Shown here one piece after another: positions 47,115-59,480 of a stretch of 64,000 bases of DNA. Where the stretch lies: positions 5,254,740-5,318,739 of the forward strand of contig NC_061804.1 in assembly GCF_021462225.1 (NCBI RefSeq). The letters are read 5' to 3'. The notes beneath the pieces were generated by a model that saw only the letters and a list, made by a program, of their open reading frames with translations, did not search any database and was not told the origin of the DNA. Source of the stretch: Girardinichthys multiradiatus. Taxonomy: Eukaryota > Chordata > Actinopteri > Cyprinodontiformes > Goodeidae. The position numbers were made by a program, and so were the translations under genes. The first letter of the stretch is position 1, and each line of letters starts with the position of its first letter.

Positions 47115-47134
47115 AACACACACACACACACACA
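47115..47134. repeat. (CA)n microsatellite
   Basis: A short uninterrupted CA run of about 9-10 units, preceded by AAAACAAAA. Confidence 0.9.
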
Positions 47135-49244
47135 AAGAAGGTAATTGGCTGGCCCTTCACCCCAAGGCTCTGATTGACCGTAGTGCCGACGCAGCTGCTG
47201 CTTGGGGTAAACCCAACCATTCAGTCACATCAAATCAACCAAGCATCAGGTGCAGATCAATAACCATGACTAAATGCAATTCAAAGCATTTTGAGCGGCT
47301 GCTGGGAGTCCAAACAGCTTTTGCTCAGTGACACATTTAGATTTTCAAAGCTAAGTAAGATGGAGAACAAAATGCTCAAATCTTTCAAATAGCAATTCTT
47401 ATGTGTCCTGGGTTTAGGTATTAAATGAGGATTTTTACAGCTTTAGTCCAACTGTGTCACAACATGTCATATTCCTGACATCTCCATTATAACACACTGT
47501 GCTTAAAAGATGGTAACAAAAATAATTTTCTGTCACATGGAGTCCTAGACTTGTTTTGTGTTTTGCTAATGTCAAAAAAATAAAAACGAACATTTCATAG
47601 ATTCACCTTTGGCCTAATGTTTACAGCCAGTAGCTCATGTTTGAATATTTTACATGTTCTGCTGGATCCCAGCCAGGGCTGACCCAAGGTACTATGGGAC
47701 TTTAAGCATAATTTAAATAGGGGCCCCTCTTCCTGTTAAGAACATCACCTCCACTAACAGCTTATCAATCCAGACTCGGTGAAATCTGGCAGAGGAGGCT
47801 AGGTTTAATTGTCTGAGCTTAAAAGCAGTTATGGATAAATGGTTATTACTGGCTGAGATGTATTTGTGAACTGAGCTCAAAAATAAAGAAAATATTAAAC
47901 CCAGATCATCAGATTCTAACTATATTACCATAATAAGGTAAATTTGCCAATTCATTTAAATCTTATATTCTAAAAAATATAATCGATGCTGAATCCGTCA
48001 CATCAAATTTAATAGGATTCTTATTCTCAATAAACAAATATAAACACTAAAATTCAAGCATTCAAGGGAGGTTCCCGACAGTGGCTCAGTTCGCTTATAC
48101 CTTCGGTCGCTCAGATCCCTAGGTTGAGGCCAATTAGGAAAATGAGAGTAAAACATAAATAAGACTGATAAGCCCTTTCAATGTCCTACAATACCTAATT
48201 TTATTATGTTATTTGGAAGACAAATGTGAAGCAAAGCTGCCGGTTAAACGGCTTTTTAATAAGTGCAGCCACAACTAAAGGTCTTGTATCTTTACCACAT
48301 CTGAACTGAAACACTTGTGGAAGGTGAGTTTGTTTTTATTTGTTTGGCTGCCTCATGATGCAAATGAGGGAAGCTATCTTTCAAATTATAGTAATTATTA
48401 TACTGCACAACAACACCACAACAAATCAGTGCTGGCGCCTGCACCATCAAAACAAAGTGGTGGGATGACAAGCGGCTAGGACAGCTCTGACAGGTGATGC
48501 ATGGACAGCTCTTGCCACAGTAGCGAGAATTAAATGAGAGTAACTGGAATGAGCTGTATAAGAATGAAGAAGAAAGGCAGATCCCTAGGAAGGATTTAAT
48601 TTTGGTGATAGATGAAGTGAGAGATATCATATTTTACTTGTAAACGTCAGCTGTTAGTTCAGAATGTGCAGAGGGCCACAAGCCTTTCCTTCCAGGGCTG
48701 GTTGTATCGAATGTTTTTATGTATTCTGTTGTTTATTTTTTTTTTCTGAGGTATTTAACCTCCATATATAGTTGTACCCATTCACCTATTTCTGGTCTAA
48801 TCACTTAACTTCTGAAGACCGATAGTCCTTATGGGGGCGGGGGCCCATTTGTAGGATTATGGGTTAGGGGTATAGCTATCATGTCGGGTACGTTTTGGGG
48901 TGGTTTAGGTATACACTGGTAATGGTGAGGGTTAATGTTAAGATTAGGCACAAATGGAGTAAGCAAAATGAATGGAAGTCAATACAAAGTCCTACTAGGA
49001 GCACAAACGTTTAGCCTAAAGACCCCCACCCCTTAAAACCAAAACAGAAATGGGATAACAGCCACAAAATCAACCTTCCTACCGAATCCTATAGAAAACT
49101 TGTGGGGTGCATTAAAGAGGCATAAGCATGCAGTATGAAGGGACCAAGGGCTTAGCATGATCTAGAGGAGAGGTCAAAGATTCCTCTCTGCTCCAACCTT
49201 GTGAAATGTTAAACGTCTGAAGGCCGTCCTACTGGTAACAGAGC

Positions 49245-49300
49245 ATTCAATTCAATTCTGTTTTATTTATATAGCGCCAATTCACAACTTATGTTGCATT
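49245..49300 (-). repeat. retroelement 3'-tail fragment (ATTCA repeat, ATATAGCGCCAATTCA)
   Basis: ATTCAATTCAATTCTGTTTT then ATTTATATAGCGCCAATTCA is the antisense of a retroelement tail seen in the sense direction at 63786-63853 (TTGGCGCTATATAAATAAAA then CTGAATTGAATTG). Confidence 0.75.
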
Positions 49301-51790
49301 GTACACAGTAGTAGTGGTGATGCAAACATAGGGTGCAATTGTTTTTTAGCAAATTGCTTGAATATAACCAAGTGCTTTATTTTTTTAGAAAATACCCTCT
49401 TTGCTGTAAGCAAAATGCATAAAGAAGTCTACCTTCCTACAACGGAAGGCCTTTTATAACAACACCTGGACAGAAGCGCTTGTGGCAGGACAAGTCTGAC
49501 ATATTTAGCTATTCTCTAATTAAACAGGTGTTTAATGGTTGACTTTCTCTGAAGACTGGGGATATTTACAGTCTCGCTCCTTCAGGGGAGCTCTTCATAA
49601 CACAGATAAACCTGTCAAAAAGTGGGGAAAATAAAACATCTCTATGCAAATTCATGTTCTTGCTTACTCATGTTGAATAGATAACTCTCCCTTAATCACT
49701 GCTACAGGTGGAGCCACTTCTGTTCCTTCTTTTTTTTTTTTTTTACCTAAATAGATTATGCTAGTTTTAAAAAAATGCCTTGTCAGTACCAGATGTAAAT
49801 CAGGTAGAACGAGATATGGCTGGTTAATATGTATGTCACAGTATTGTAATTTATAGATAATAGAAAAGGCAACATTTAAGTGTCAGATGTTTTATATCTG
49901 TCCTCTAAAAAAGCAATGTTTCATTTTGTTTTGGAGAGGCATCTACTGCTCCCTAAAACAGAAAATAGATTAAGAGTGTACAGAACAGTATGGAAGGATG
50001 GATGGAAGGAAATCCTATGTTTATTGGTCGCACATTCTAAGTTCCTAAAAAAACAGAATTTTGGTTTTTCATTTAGTCTTTTAGCTATAAATAAAACCTG
50101 AGAAGTCACCTAGGAGATGACCTTTAGCTAAGGTCAGAAAAATGTATCAAACTGTGCACCCAGATGTTCAGCTCATCTTAAAATTTGTCCATAATCAGAC
50201 TCCTCCAAAGATAAAAATGCAGATATTTTCTGCTCTGCTGCCGCTGGAGTAACATTCAGAGCCAGGGGAATGAGATGGCTCCATTCATGTGCACCTCCGG
50301 TGAATAAAGTTTGATTTATCCGATCCCCTGGATCACACGGCGCACATGAATAGCGGGCAGGGAGTGGAAATACGTCACAGCGTTGACATGCTGGCGGAGT
50401 AGTTGGGTCGGAGGGTCGGATGAGAAAATAAACAATGCCATTAAAGATTAATTCGTCCGCTCGTGCAGTTGTGTGTCCGGGTGAATCCATGTCCGTGTCG
50501 AGGTGTTTATGAGGTACTACTCCAAGCAGGACCAGATATCATCAGTTAAGGCTTGAAGTATCTCGGAGGTGATGAAATACAGAGACATACACTGCAAAGG
50601 AAACTCCCTGCAGGAATAATCTCAGTGATTGGTCGAGGCTATAGACATGCATGTGCAACATTGAATGAATACCAAAAGCCTTTGTTTATCTGCAGGCATT
50701 CATGAATGCAATGCACAATCACAAGAGAATAATTCTAACATTTTACCATTAATAAATGAACATATACCTCCACAATCTCCCAGGCTACGAAAATTAACAC
50801 ATATATTTAGATATTTTTGTATTTTACCAGCCAATTGAATGTGGATTAAAGGTAATGGCAGCTCGTACCAGCCATTTTTGCCAGCTATAATAATTAATAA
50901 CAAAACACTTGTCTTCCATCCTGGTTTAACTCAAAAGCCAAAAAGAAATGTGCCAAGACGAAGAAATAAAAATAAATGGTGTTGGTAGAAAGCCAATTAT
51001 GCATTGAATCATAACAGTGAACTGTTGACTGAAGAAGAATGGCGTCTAAGCGAACACTGTAAATCAGTTTGACAGTAACTGCTGTTCCAGAGGCTTCAGT
51101 TTGGTCTCTGGCCATCACCATCTTTCTGGCTATTGATGCTAAAACTAATAGACCGCAAGTAAGGGGAGCAAGTGAGAACTTCAGGACACTATCTCTCATT
51201 ACGGGACCAGGCTAAACTGTGTTTCTTTGTTTCTGCATAAGACTAGTTAAACTTGTTCTGCTTCCTCAGTTTCACTACATGACCCAGTACCCTTGTGTCT
51301 TCTCACATGGGCTACCCCTTTTTCTTTGCCAGCAATGACTGCAAACTCAGTGACAGATTTGGGTATTATAGCCCTGACCTTGTGAAAGGCTTTACCTCTT
51401 GTATTGAGTAGGCAAATCTAATTAGTCACCATGTTTCACTGATGTATACATAAATTCAATACTCTGCTGCTCAAAGGGTAGAATAAGAACTAAATTAGAA
51501 AATGCATCCCTGTGGAAGTCAGCAGATCAAGAGAGAGCAAACAAGAATGACAAAAACATCCAGTTAGATATCAAAGAGGAAAATGAGCAAAACTGGATCT
51601 GAGCACAGATTTTTTTTTAGCAGTCAGAACAAACCGGATCAATATCCAAGAGCAAAGGAAAATTTTTAATCTGTCTGTCCGTCCGTCAACCCAACCAGCC
51701 ATCCATCTTGTCCATACATTTTGTTTATCAACCATCTAATTATCCTTCCTCATATGAAAGCATTCAATTATCTATCATACATTCAAATTG

Positions 51791-54700
51791 AGCCACATTT
51801 AAGGGCAGGTTCCATATTTAAGGGCAGGTTCCACGTTTAAGGTCAGGTTCCACATTTGAGGCCAGCTTCCATATTTAAGGTCAGGTTCCATATTTAAGGT
51901 CAAGTTCCATATTTAAGGGCAGGTTCCATATTTAAGGTCAAGTTCCATATTTAAGGGCAGGTTCCACGTTTAAGGTCAGGTTCCACATTTAAGGTCAGGT
52001 TCCATATTTAAGAGCAGGTTGCACATTTAAGGGCAGGTTCCATATTTAAGAGCAGGTTGCACATTTAAGGGCAGGTTCCACATTTAAGGACAGGTTCCAC
52101 ATTTATGGTCAGGTTCCACATTTGAGGGCAGGTTCCACATTTAAGGTCAGGTTCCATATTTAAGAGCAGGTTCCACATTTGAGGGCAGGTTCCACATTTA
52201 AGGTCAGGTTCCATATTTAAGAGCAGGTTGCACATTTAAGGGCAGGTTCCACATTTAAGAGCAGGTTCCACATTTAAGGGCAGGTTCCATATTTAAGAGC
52301 ACGTTGCACATTTAAGGGCAGGTTCCACATTTAAGAGCAGGTTGCACATTTAAGGGCAGGCTCCACATTTAAGGGCAGGTTCCACATTTAAGAGCAGGTT
52401 GCACATTTAAGGACAGGTTCCACATTTAAGGGCAGGTTCCATATTTAAGAGCAGGTTGCACATTTAAGGGCAGGTTCCATATTTAAGAGCAGGTTGCACA
52501 TTTAAGGGCAGGTTCCATATTTAAGAGCAGGTTGCACATTTAAGGGCAGGTTCCACATTTAAGAGCAGGTTGCACATTTAAGGGCAGGTTCCACATTTAA
52601 GGGCAGGTTCCACATTTAAGAGCAGGTTGCACATTTAAGGACAGGTTCCACATTTAAGGGCAGGTTCCATATTTAAGAGCAGGTTCCACGTTTAAGGTCA
52701 GGTTCCACATTTGAGGCCAGCTTCCATATTTAAGGTCAGGTTCCATATTTAAGGTCAAGTTCCATATTTAAGGGCAGGTTCCATATTTAAGGTCAAGTTC
52801 CATATTTAAGGGCAGGTTCCACGTTTAAGGTCAGGTTCCACATTTGAGGGCAGGTTCCATATTTAAGAGCAGGTTGCACATTTAAGGTCAGGTTCCATAT
52901 TTAAGAGCAGGTTGCACATTTAAGGGCAGGTTCCATATTTAAGAGCAGGTTGCACATTTAAGGGCAGGTTCCACATTTAAGGACAGGTTCCACATTTAAG
53001 GACAGGTTCCACATTTGAGGGCAGGTTCCACATTTAAGGTCAGGTTCCATATTTAAGAGCAGGTTGCACATTTAAGGGCAGGTTCCATATTTAAGAGCAG
53101 GTTGCACATTTAAGGGCAGGTTCCACATTTAAGAGCAGGTTGCACATTTAAGGGCAGGTTCCACATTTAAGGGCAGGTTCCACATTTAAGAGCAGGTTGC
53201 ACATTTAAGGACAGGTTCCACATTTAAGGGCAGGTTCCATATTTAAGAGCAGGTTGCACATTTAAGGGCAGGTTCCATATTTAAGAGCAGGTTGCACATT
53301 TAAGGGCAGGTTCCACATTTAAGAGCAGGTTGCACATTTAAGGGCAGGTTCCACATTTAAGGGCAGGTTCCACATTTAAGAGCAGGTTGCACATTTAAGG
53401 GCAGGTTCCATATTTAAGAGCAGGTTGCACATTTAAGGGCAGGTTCCACATTTAAGAGCAGGTTGCACATTTAAGGGCAGGTTCCACATTTAAGGGCAGG
53501 TTCCACATTTAAGAGCAGGTTGCACATTTAAGGACAGGTTCCACATTTAAGGGCAGGTTCCATATTTAAGAGCAGGTTGCACATTTAAGGGCAGGTTCCA
53601 CATTTAAGAGCAGGTTGCACATTTAAGGGCAGGTTCCACATTTAAGGACAAGTTCCACATTTAAGGGCAGGTTCCATATTTAAGGACAGGTTCCACATTT
53701 ATGGTCAGGTTCCACATTTGAGGGCAGGTTCCACATTTAAGGTCAGGTTCCATATTTAAGAGCAGGTTGCACATTTAAGGGCAGGTTCCATATTTAAGAG
53801 CAGGTTGCACATTTAAGGGCAGGTTCCACATTTAAGAGCAGGTTCCACATTTATGGTCAGGTTGCACATTTAAGGGCAGGTTCCACATTTATGGTCAGGT
53901 TCCACATTTGAGGGCAGGTTCCACATTTAAGGTCAGGTTCCATATTTAAGAGCAGGTTGCACATTTAAGGGCAGGTTCCATATTTAAGAGCAGGTTGCAC
54001 ATTTAAGGACAGGTTCCACATTTAAGGGCAGGTTCCATATTTAAGAGCAGGTTGCACATTTAAGGGCAGGTTCCACATTTAAGAGCAGGTTGCACATTTA
54101 AGGGCAGGTTCCACATTTAAGGACAGGTTCCACATTTATGGTCAGGTTCCACATTTGAGGGCAGGTTCCACATTTAAGGTCAGGTTCCATATTTAAGAGC
54201 AGGTTGCACATTTAAGGGCAGGTTCCATATTTAAGAGCAGGTTGCACATTTGAGGGCAGGTTCCACATTTAAGAGCAGGTTCCACATTTATGGTCAGGTT
54301 GCACATTTAAGGGCAGGTTCCACATTTGAGGGCAGGTTCCACATTTAAGGTTAGGTTCCATATTTAAGAGCAGGTTGCACATTTAAGGCCAGGTTCCATA
54401 TTTAAGAGCAGGTTGCACATTTAAGGGCAAGTTCCATATTTAAGAGCAGGTTGCACATTTAAGGGCAGGTTCCATATTTAAGAGCAGGTTCCACATTTAA
54501 GGGCAGGTTCCATATTTAAGAGCAGGTTCCACATTTGAGGGCAGGTTCCACATTTAAGGTTAGGTTCCATATTTAAGAGCAGGTTGCACATTTAAGGGCA
54601 GGTTCCATATTTAAGAGCAGGTTGCACATTTAAGGGCAGGTTCCATATTTAAGAGCAGGTTGCACATTTAAGGGCAGGTTCCACATTTAAGGACAGGTTC

Positions 54701-56388
54701 CACATTTAAGGACAGGTTCCACATTTGAGGGCAGGTTCCACATTTAAGGTCAGGTTCCATATTTAAGAGCAGGTTGCACATTTAAGGGCAGGTTCCATAT
54801 TTAAGAGCAGGTTGCACATTTAAGGGCAGGTTCCACATTTAAGAGCAGGTTGCACATTTAAGGGCAGGTTCCACATTTAAGGGCAGGTTCCACATTTAAG
54901 AGCAGGTTGCACATTTAAGGACAGGTTCCACATTTAAGGGCAGGTTCCATATTTAAGAGCAGGTTGCACATTTAAGGGCAGGTTCCATATTTAAGAGCAG
55001 GTTGCACATTTAAGGGCAGGTTCCACATTTAAGAGCAGGTTGCACATTTAAGGGCAGGTTCCACATTTAAGGGCAGGTTCCACATTTAAGAGCAGGTTGC
55101 ACATTTAAGGGCAGGTTCCATATTTAAGAGCAGGTTGCACATTTAAGGGCAGGTTCCACATTTAAGAGCAGGTTGCACATTTAAGGGCAGGTTCCACATT
55201 TAAGGGCAGGTTCCACATTTAAGAGCAGGTTGCACATTTAAGGACAGGTTCCACATTTAAGGGCAGGTTCCATATTTAAGAGCAGGTTGCACATTTAAGG
55301 GCAGGTTCCACATTTAAGAGCAGGTTGCACATTTAAGGGCAGGTTCCACATTTAAGGACAAGTTCCACATTTAAGGGCAGGTTCCATATTTAAGGACAGG
55401 TTCCACATTTATGGTCAGGTTCCACATTTGAGGGCAGGTTCCACATTTAAGGTCAGGTTCCATATTTAAGAGCAGGTTGCACATTTAAGGGCAGGTTCCA
55501 TATTTAAGAGCAGGTTGCACATTTAAGGGCAGGTTCCACATTTAAGAGCAGGTTCCACATTTATGGTCAGGTTGCACATTTAAGGGCAGGTTCCACATTT
55601 ATGGTCAGGTTCCACATTTGAGGGCAGGTTCCACATTTAAGGTCAGGTTCCATATTTAAGAGCAGGTTGCACATTTAAGGGCAGGTTCCATATTTAAGAG
55701 CAGGTTGCACATTTAAGGACAGGTTCCACATTTAAGGGCAGGTTCCATATTTAAGAGCAGGTTGCACATTTAAGGGCAGGTTCCACATTTAAGAGCAGGT
55801 TGCACATTTAAGGGCAGGTTCCACATTTAAGGACAGGTTCCACATTTATGGTCAGGTTCCACATTTGAGGGCAGGTTCCACATTTAAGGTCAGGTTCCAT
55901 ATTTAAGAGCAGGTTGCACATTTAAGGGCAGGTTCCATATTTAAGAGCAGGTTGCACATTTGAGGGCAGGTTCCACATTTAAGAGCAGGTTCCACATTTA
56001 TGGTCAGGTTGCACATTTAAGGGCAGGTTCCACATTTGAGGGCAGGTTCCACATTTAAGGTCAGGTTCCATATTTAAGAGCAGGTTGCACATTTAAGGCC
56101 AGGTTCCATATTTAAGAGCAGGTTGCACATTTAAGGGCAAGTTCCATATTTAAGAGCAGGTTGCACATTTAAGGGCAGGTTCCATATTTAAGAGCAGGTT
56201 CCACATTTAAGGGCAGGTTCCATATTTAAGAGCAGGTTCCACATTTGAGGGCAGGTTCCACATTTAAGGTTAGGTTCCATATTTAAGAGCAGGTTGCACA
56301 TTTAAGGGCAGGTTCCATATTTAAGAGCAGGTTGCACATTTAAGGGCAGGTTCCACATTTATGGTCAGGTTCCAAATTCAAGAACGAG
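51791..56388. repeat. 19-bp minisatellite, 242 unit lengths
   Basis: The unit is TTCCACATTTAAGGGCAGG with recurrent variants: TTGCACATTTAAGGGCAGG, TTCCATATTTAAGAGCAGG, TTCCACATTTATGGTCAGG, and GAGG, GGAC or GGTC forms. Unit starts checked at 51810, 52684, 53045, 54603 and 56351 are all separated by exact multiples of 19, so there is no net indel over 4598 bases (242 x 19). The ATATTTAAGAG unit is usually followed by the TTGCAC unit, making a 38-bp dimer. A TAA occurs in nearly every unit and cycles through all frames, so it codes nothing. The first and last units are diverged. Confidence 0.98.
52861..56280. repeat. 1710-bp higher-order tandem duplication within the minisatellite
   Basis: 52861-54570 recurs at 54571-56280 with an offset of exactly 1710 bases (90 x 19). 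A further ~70 bases of a third start run to 56350. Lines compared in both copies were identical apart from two single-base differences (near 52888/54598 and 54352/56062). Rare units such as TTTAAGGACAAGTTCCACAT (53641 and 55351) confirm the register. Confidence 0.93.
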
Positions 56389-58342
56389 AACTCCAGAGCT
56401 ATTGTATTATATTTCCAAACATGCCAACAAGAGTGAGTCTTGAACAGAATAGTATGTTAACAATATTTTTATTTTTTATTTATTCTTATTTATGTCCCTT
56501 TTAAAATCCACACATTCAAGCCTTTTCCAAACATGGAAAAAATTTAAAGTCAGTGTTGTTCAAATTCTGCCTGCCGGGCTTCATGTTTATCTACTGTACT
56601 ACAGTGCTGTCCTGGATTTTCAAGCATATTTTAGACATAAACACAAACACTGGGTTTGATGATTTATGAATTTGAATGTGCCCCCCTGCTTGTGGGAGCT
56701 GGGTTATCATTAGCAGTCAAACAGAGACTTGCAGTTTGTAGCTTACAGTAAACAACAAAGAGATGCATGACGATGATGTGAGGAACAAGCAAAGCCCTCC
56801 TGGAGCTTATTAAGAACCAGGAATTTAATTTCAACTAATCCCCAGAGGTAAGAAAAAAATTGTGATTATCATATCAGGGACCTGTAACCTTTTATACAAA
56901 GTCCACACTCCACTACCACTTCTCTGTTGGGAGCTCAGCAAATCTATGCAGCTTGTTCAGGTTTCCAACCATGAAATTATGACCACTGACTAGACATCCA
57001 GCAGCGTGAAACCCACTCCCCTCCTGTCAGAGGAAATTCTACTCTCCACGCTGCTAGATAAAAAACGATTTGTGATGATCACTGTGTTCCGCACTGATTT
57101 GGGGATGAAGGGTAATTTTCTGTCATGGTGTACCCAATTTCCCTCAATCTGTCTCAACCATCTTCTCTGAAACTTGTAACTGCCTCAATTTCCATGAAGA
57201 AGACAGAGAGTAAAAGTTCAGTTTGGATTCTTTGAAACAGAAAACAAGAGTTAACCTTGAGGAAAGGAGAAATATGGAAGTTTATTGAAATGAGATAATA
57301 GATCCATATTTTGACCCAATTTTTCAAACTAAAAGGCAAATAAAGATGCTAACATGTTCAAATTAAGTTAATTTAACCCTGTATCCTTTTCCATCTTCTC
57401 TGTTATATCTACAGTAACAACTGTTGTATGAAGGACAGCAAGTGTACCATATTAAGCTTTTTAACTTAGATTACATCACACAGTCAAAAGCAAACTTGGT
57501 GTCACCCCTCAAACTTCACTATCTAAATCAGCAGTCCTCAACTCCAACCCTCACAGTGCAGTGTTCAGCAGTTTGTAGATATATGTCCATGCTCCAGCAT
57601 ACATGAATTAAATGAATTGGCAATTAACAAGCCTCTCGCAGAACTCAACTTCCTTCAAAGATAATGAAACCCTTTGTATACCCTTTTGTATTGTAGCAGC
57701 AACACATCTGAAGGTCCATGACATGGGCCATCGATAACAGGAGCTAGGAACCATTAACAGGATACTCAACCTGAAAGACCATCAACAGCTGGGTTGGCCC
57801 TATTGTCATCCCTGGCTAGCCTGGAAGCCCCTGGTTGAAGGGGGACTTTTTCTGTCCATCTTCTGTCATTCTTCCTAGAAACTTTCATGTGGAGCTTCTC
57901 AAAGCGCCTGGTGTGGGCTCCCCTCATCAGATAACGAGGAACTCTAAATGCAGTTGTCTACAATGCTGAAAATCCCAACTTTAGCCTAGGCCTAGCTACC
58001 CACTCTACACGTCTGGACTGGTCCCTCAACACCTTCATCCTAGAATATGCTGTGGCTAGGGTTTTTTGGTTCGGTCAGTCTTGAAAACAGGGTACTGCTT
58101 TTTATACTTATAATACCTAGTAAATTGATGAAAATATGGAATCTAACAAGCCAGCTGAAGTCTTACAACTTGTTGATGTTGGTCTTTGCCAGCTTTTAAC
58201 TTGGGAGCAGAAGCCAAAAAAAGGTTTTCACCAACAACCACAATTTTGGCATCTAACCAATCCATGTGATGTTTAGCTCCATAAACATTTTTGTAAACCT
58301 TGCTTTCCAAAGCACTGGTGTTTTTGTTAATATCTGATAGTT

Positions 58343-58860
58343 TCAGCAGAACAAAAACAAACACACACCCTTTGGAGCCCAGTTATCACAATAAAACGGA
58401 CAAATTCTCTGGGTGAGTTTATAACTTTCTGAAAAACGTTTCTCAAAACAAAACAACAACCCTAAATCACTTAGAAGGTTATTATTCACCCTTATAATAT
58501 TTTTCCCTATGCCCCCCTTAAACCTTCTTCTCACTTTTGTTGGATTTTATTTCTACTTGCTCCCTGCTTGGACATCATGGCTACTTAACACCTTTCTTCT
58601 GTCTTCATAGCAAAGCCTTCTGAAGAAATATATTTTCTGGAGATATTTTACTCAGAAAAATTATTGTTGTTGATAAAGTTAAATCAATTTAGGTCAGTTC
58701 AAAATAATTTTGCAGGAAACATTTCTATGGTATACTTTATTTTATTGTTTTTTTTTTTTTACTGAAAGACAATTCATTCTAGTAAGAAAGACACTTGAGC
58801 TAAAGGCCAACTGCACTTTGACCTGAAGGATAGTTGAACTAAAAACTACGTAGAGCGGAG
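58343..58860. repeat. diverged local duplication unit, copy A
   Basis: The CCCAGTTATCACAATAAAAC and GAGTTTATAACTTTCTGAA words (58378-58434) recur near 59314-59370. CTCCCTGCTTGGACATCATG through CAGAAAAATTATTG (58559-58665) recurs in altered form at about 62517-62625. It also ends in a short GAGTTGAGGTAAAGGCTGAC-type repeat (58850-58900) like the minisatellite at 63 kb. Identity is moderate. Confidence 0.55.
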
Positions 58861-58961
58861 GTAAAGACTAACGGAGAGTTGAGGTAAAGGCTGACAGAGA
58901 CATGAGCATTATAGGAAAGTCTGGAGGGATGAGCTGAAGTTCTCTGACCAAATCACTGGTC

Positions 58962-59040
58962 TGACAATCAGAATCAGAAAAGCTTTATTGCCAAGTACGT
59001 TTTTGGACATACAAGGAATTTGTTTTGGCGTAGTCAGTGC
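58962..59040 (-). repeat. retroelement 3'-tail fragment (AGAATCAG type)
   Basis: CAATCAGAATCAGAAAAGCT then TTATTGCCAAGTACG and CATACAAGGAATTTG are the antisense of a common fish LINE/SINE tail. An AT-rich microsatellite (59075-59107) lies just beyond it. Confidence 0.7.
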
Positions 59041-59283
59041 AATACAATACAAATTAAACAGTATAAACATATCTACAATATAATATAAATATATATATAA
59101 ATATATGTGCACAAATTCAGAATTCACTTTGAACCTGGACCAACGACGTAATAAAATCTGTTTAGGGATTTACAATGGAGAAGTAACAAAAATAAAGTAG
59201 AGTTGAGTCAATCTCCAGCACACAGCAAAATATTACACAATATAACCTGAAAACCTGCATTACTCAGAGTAAAATAAAACCAA

Positions 59284-59480
59284 GTACAGAGCAGCTGAAC
59301 TGCACACTCTGGATCCCAGTTATCACAACAAAACTGCAAAGTGCTCGAGGTGGGTTTATAACTTTCTGAAGACAAAGAGACCTGCCTCCCACACCCTGCA
59401 GGTCCAGAAGGTTTAATTTTCACCCATTTAATATTTTTTCCCTTAGCTCCCTATTACCCTCCTCTCACTTTTCATCATTT
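59284..59480. repeat. diverged local duplication unit, copy B
   Basis: CCCAGTTATCACAACAAAAC, GGGTTTATAACTTTCTGAAG and TAATATTTTTTCCCTTAGCT match copy A at 58378-58510 in the same order and orientation. Confidence 0.55.

Noticed and set aside
50173..50490. 105-codon minus-strand frame as a possible sgcd upstream exon
   Set aside because: It does not resemble any sarcoglycan segment, and no splice-bounded part continues the phase needed by the 73-bp exon.
51791..56388. CRISPR-like array
   Set aside because: Units are directly adjacent with no unique spacers, and the genome is a vertebrate; this is a minisatellite.
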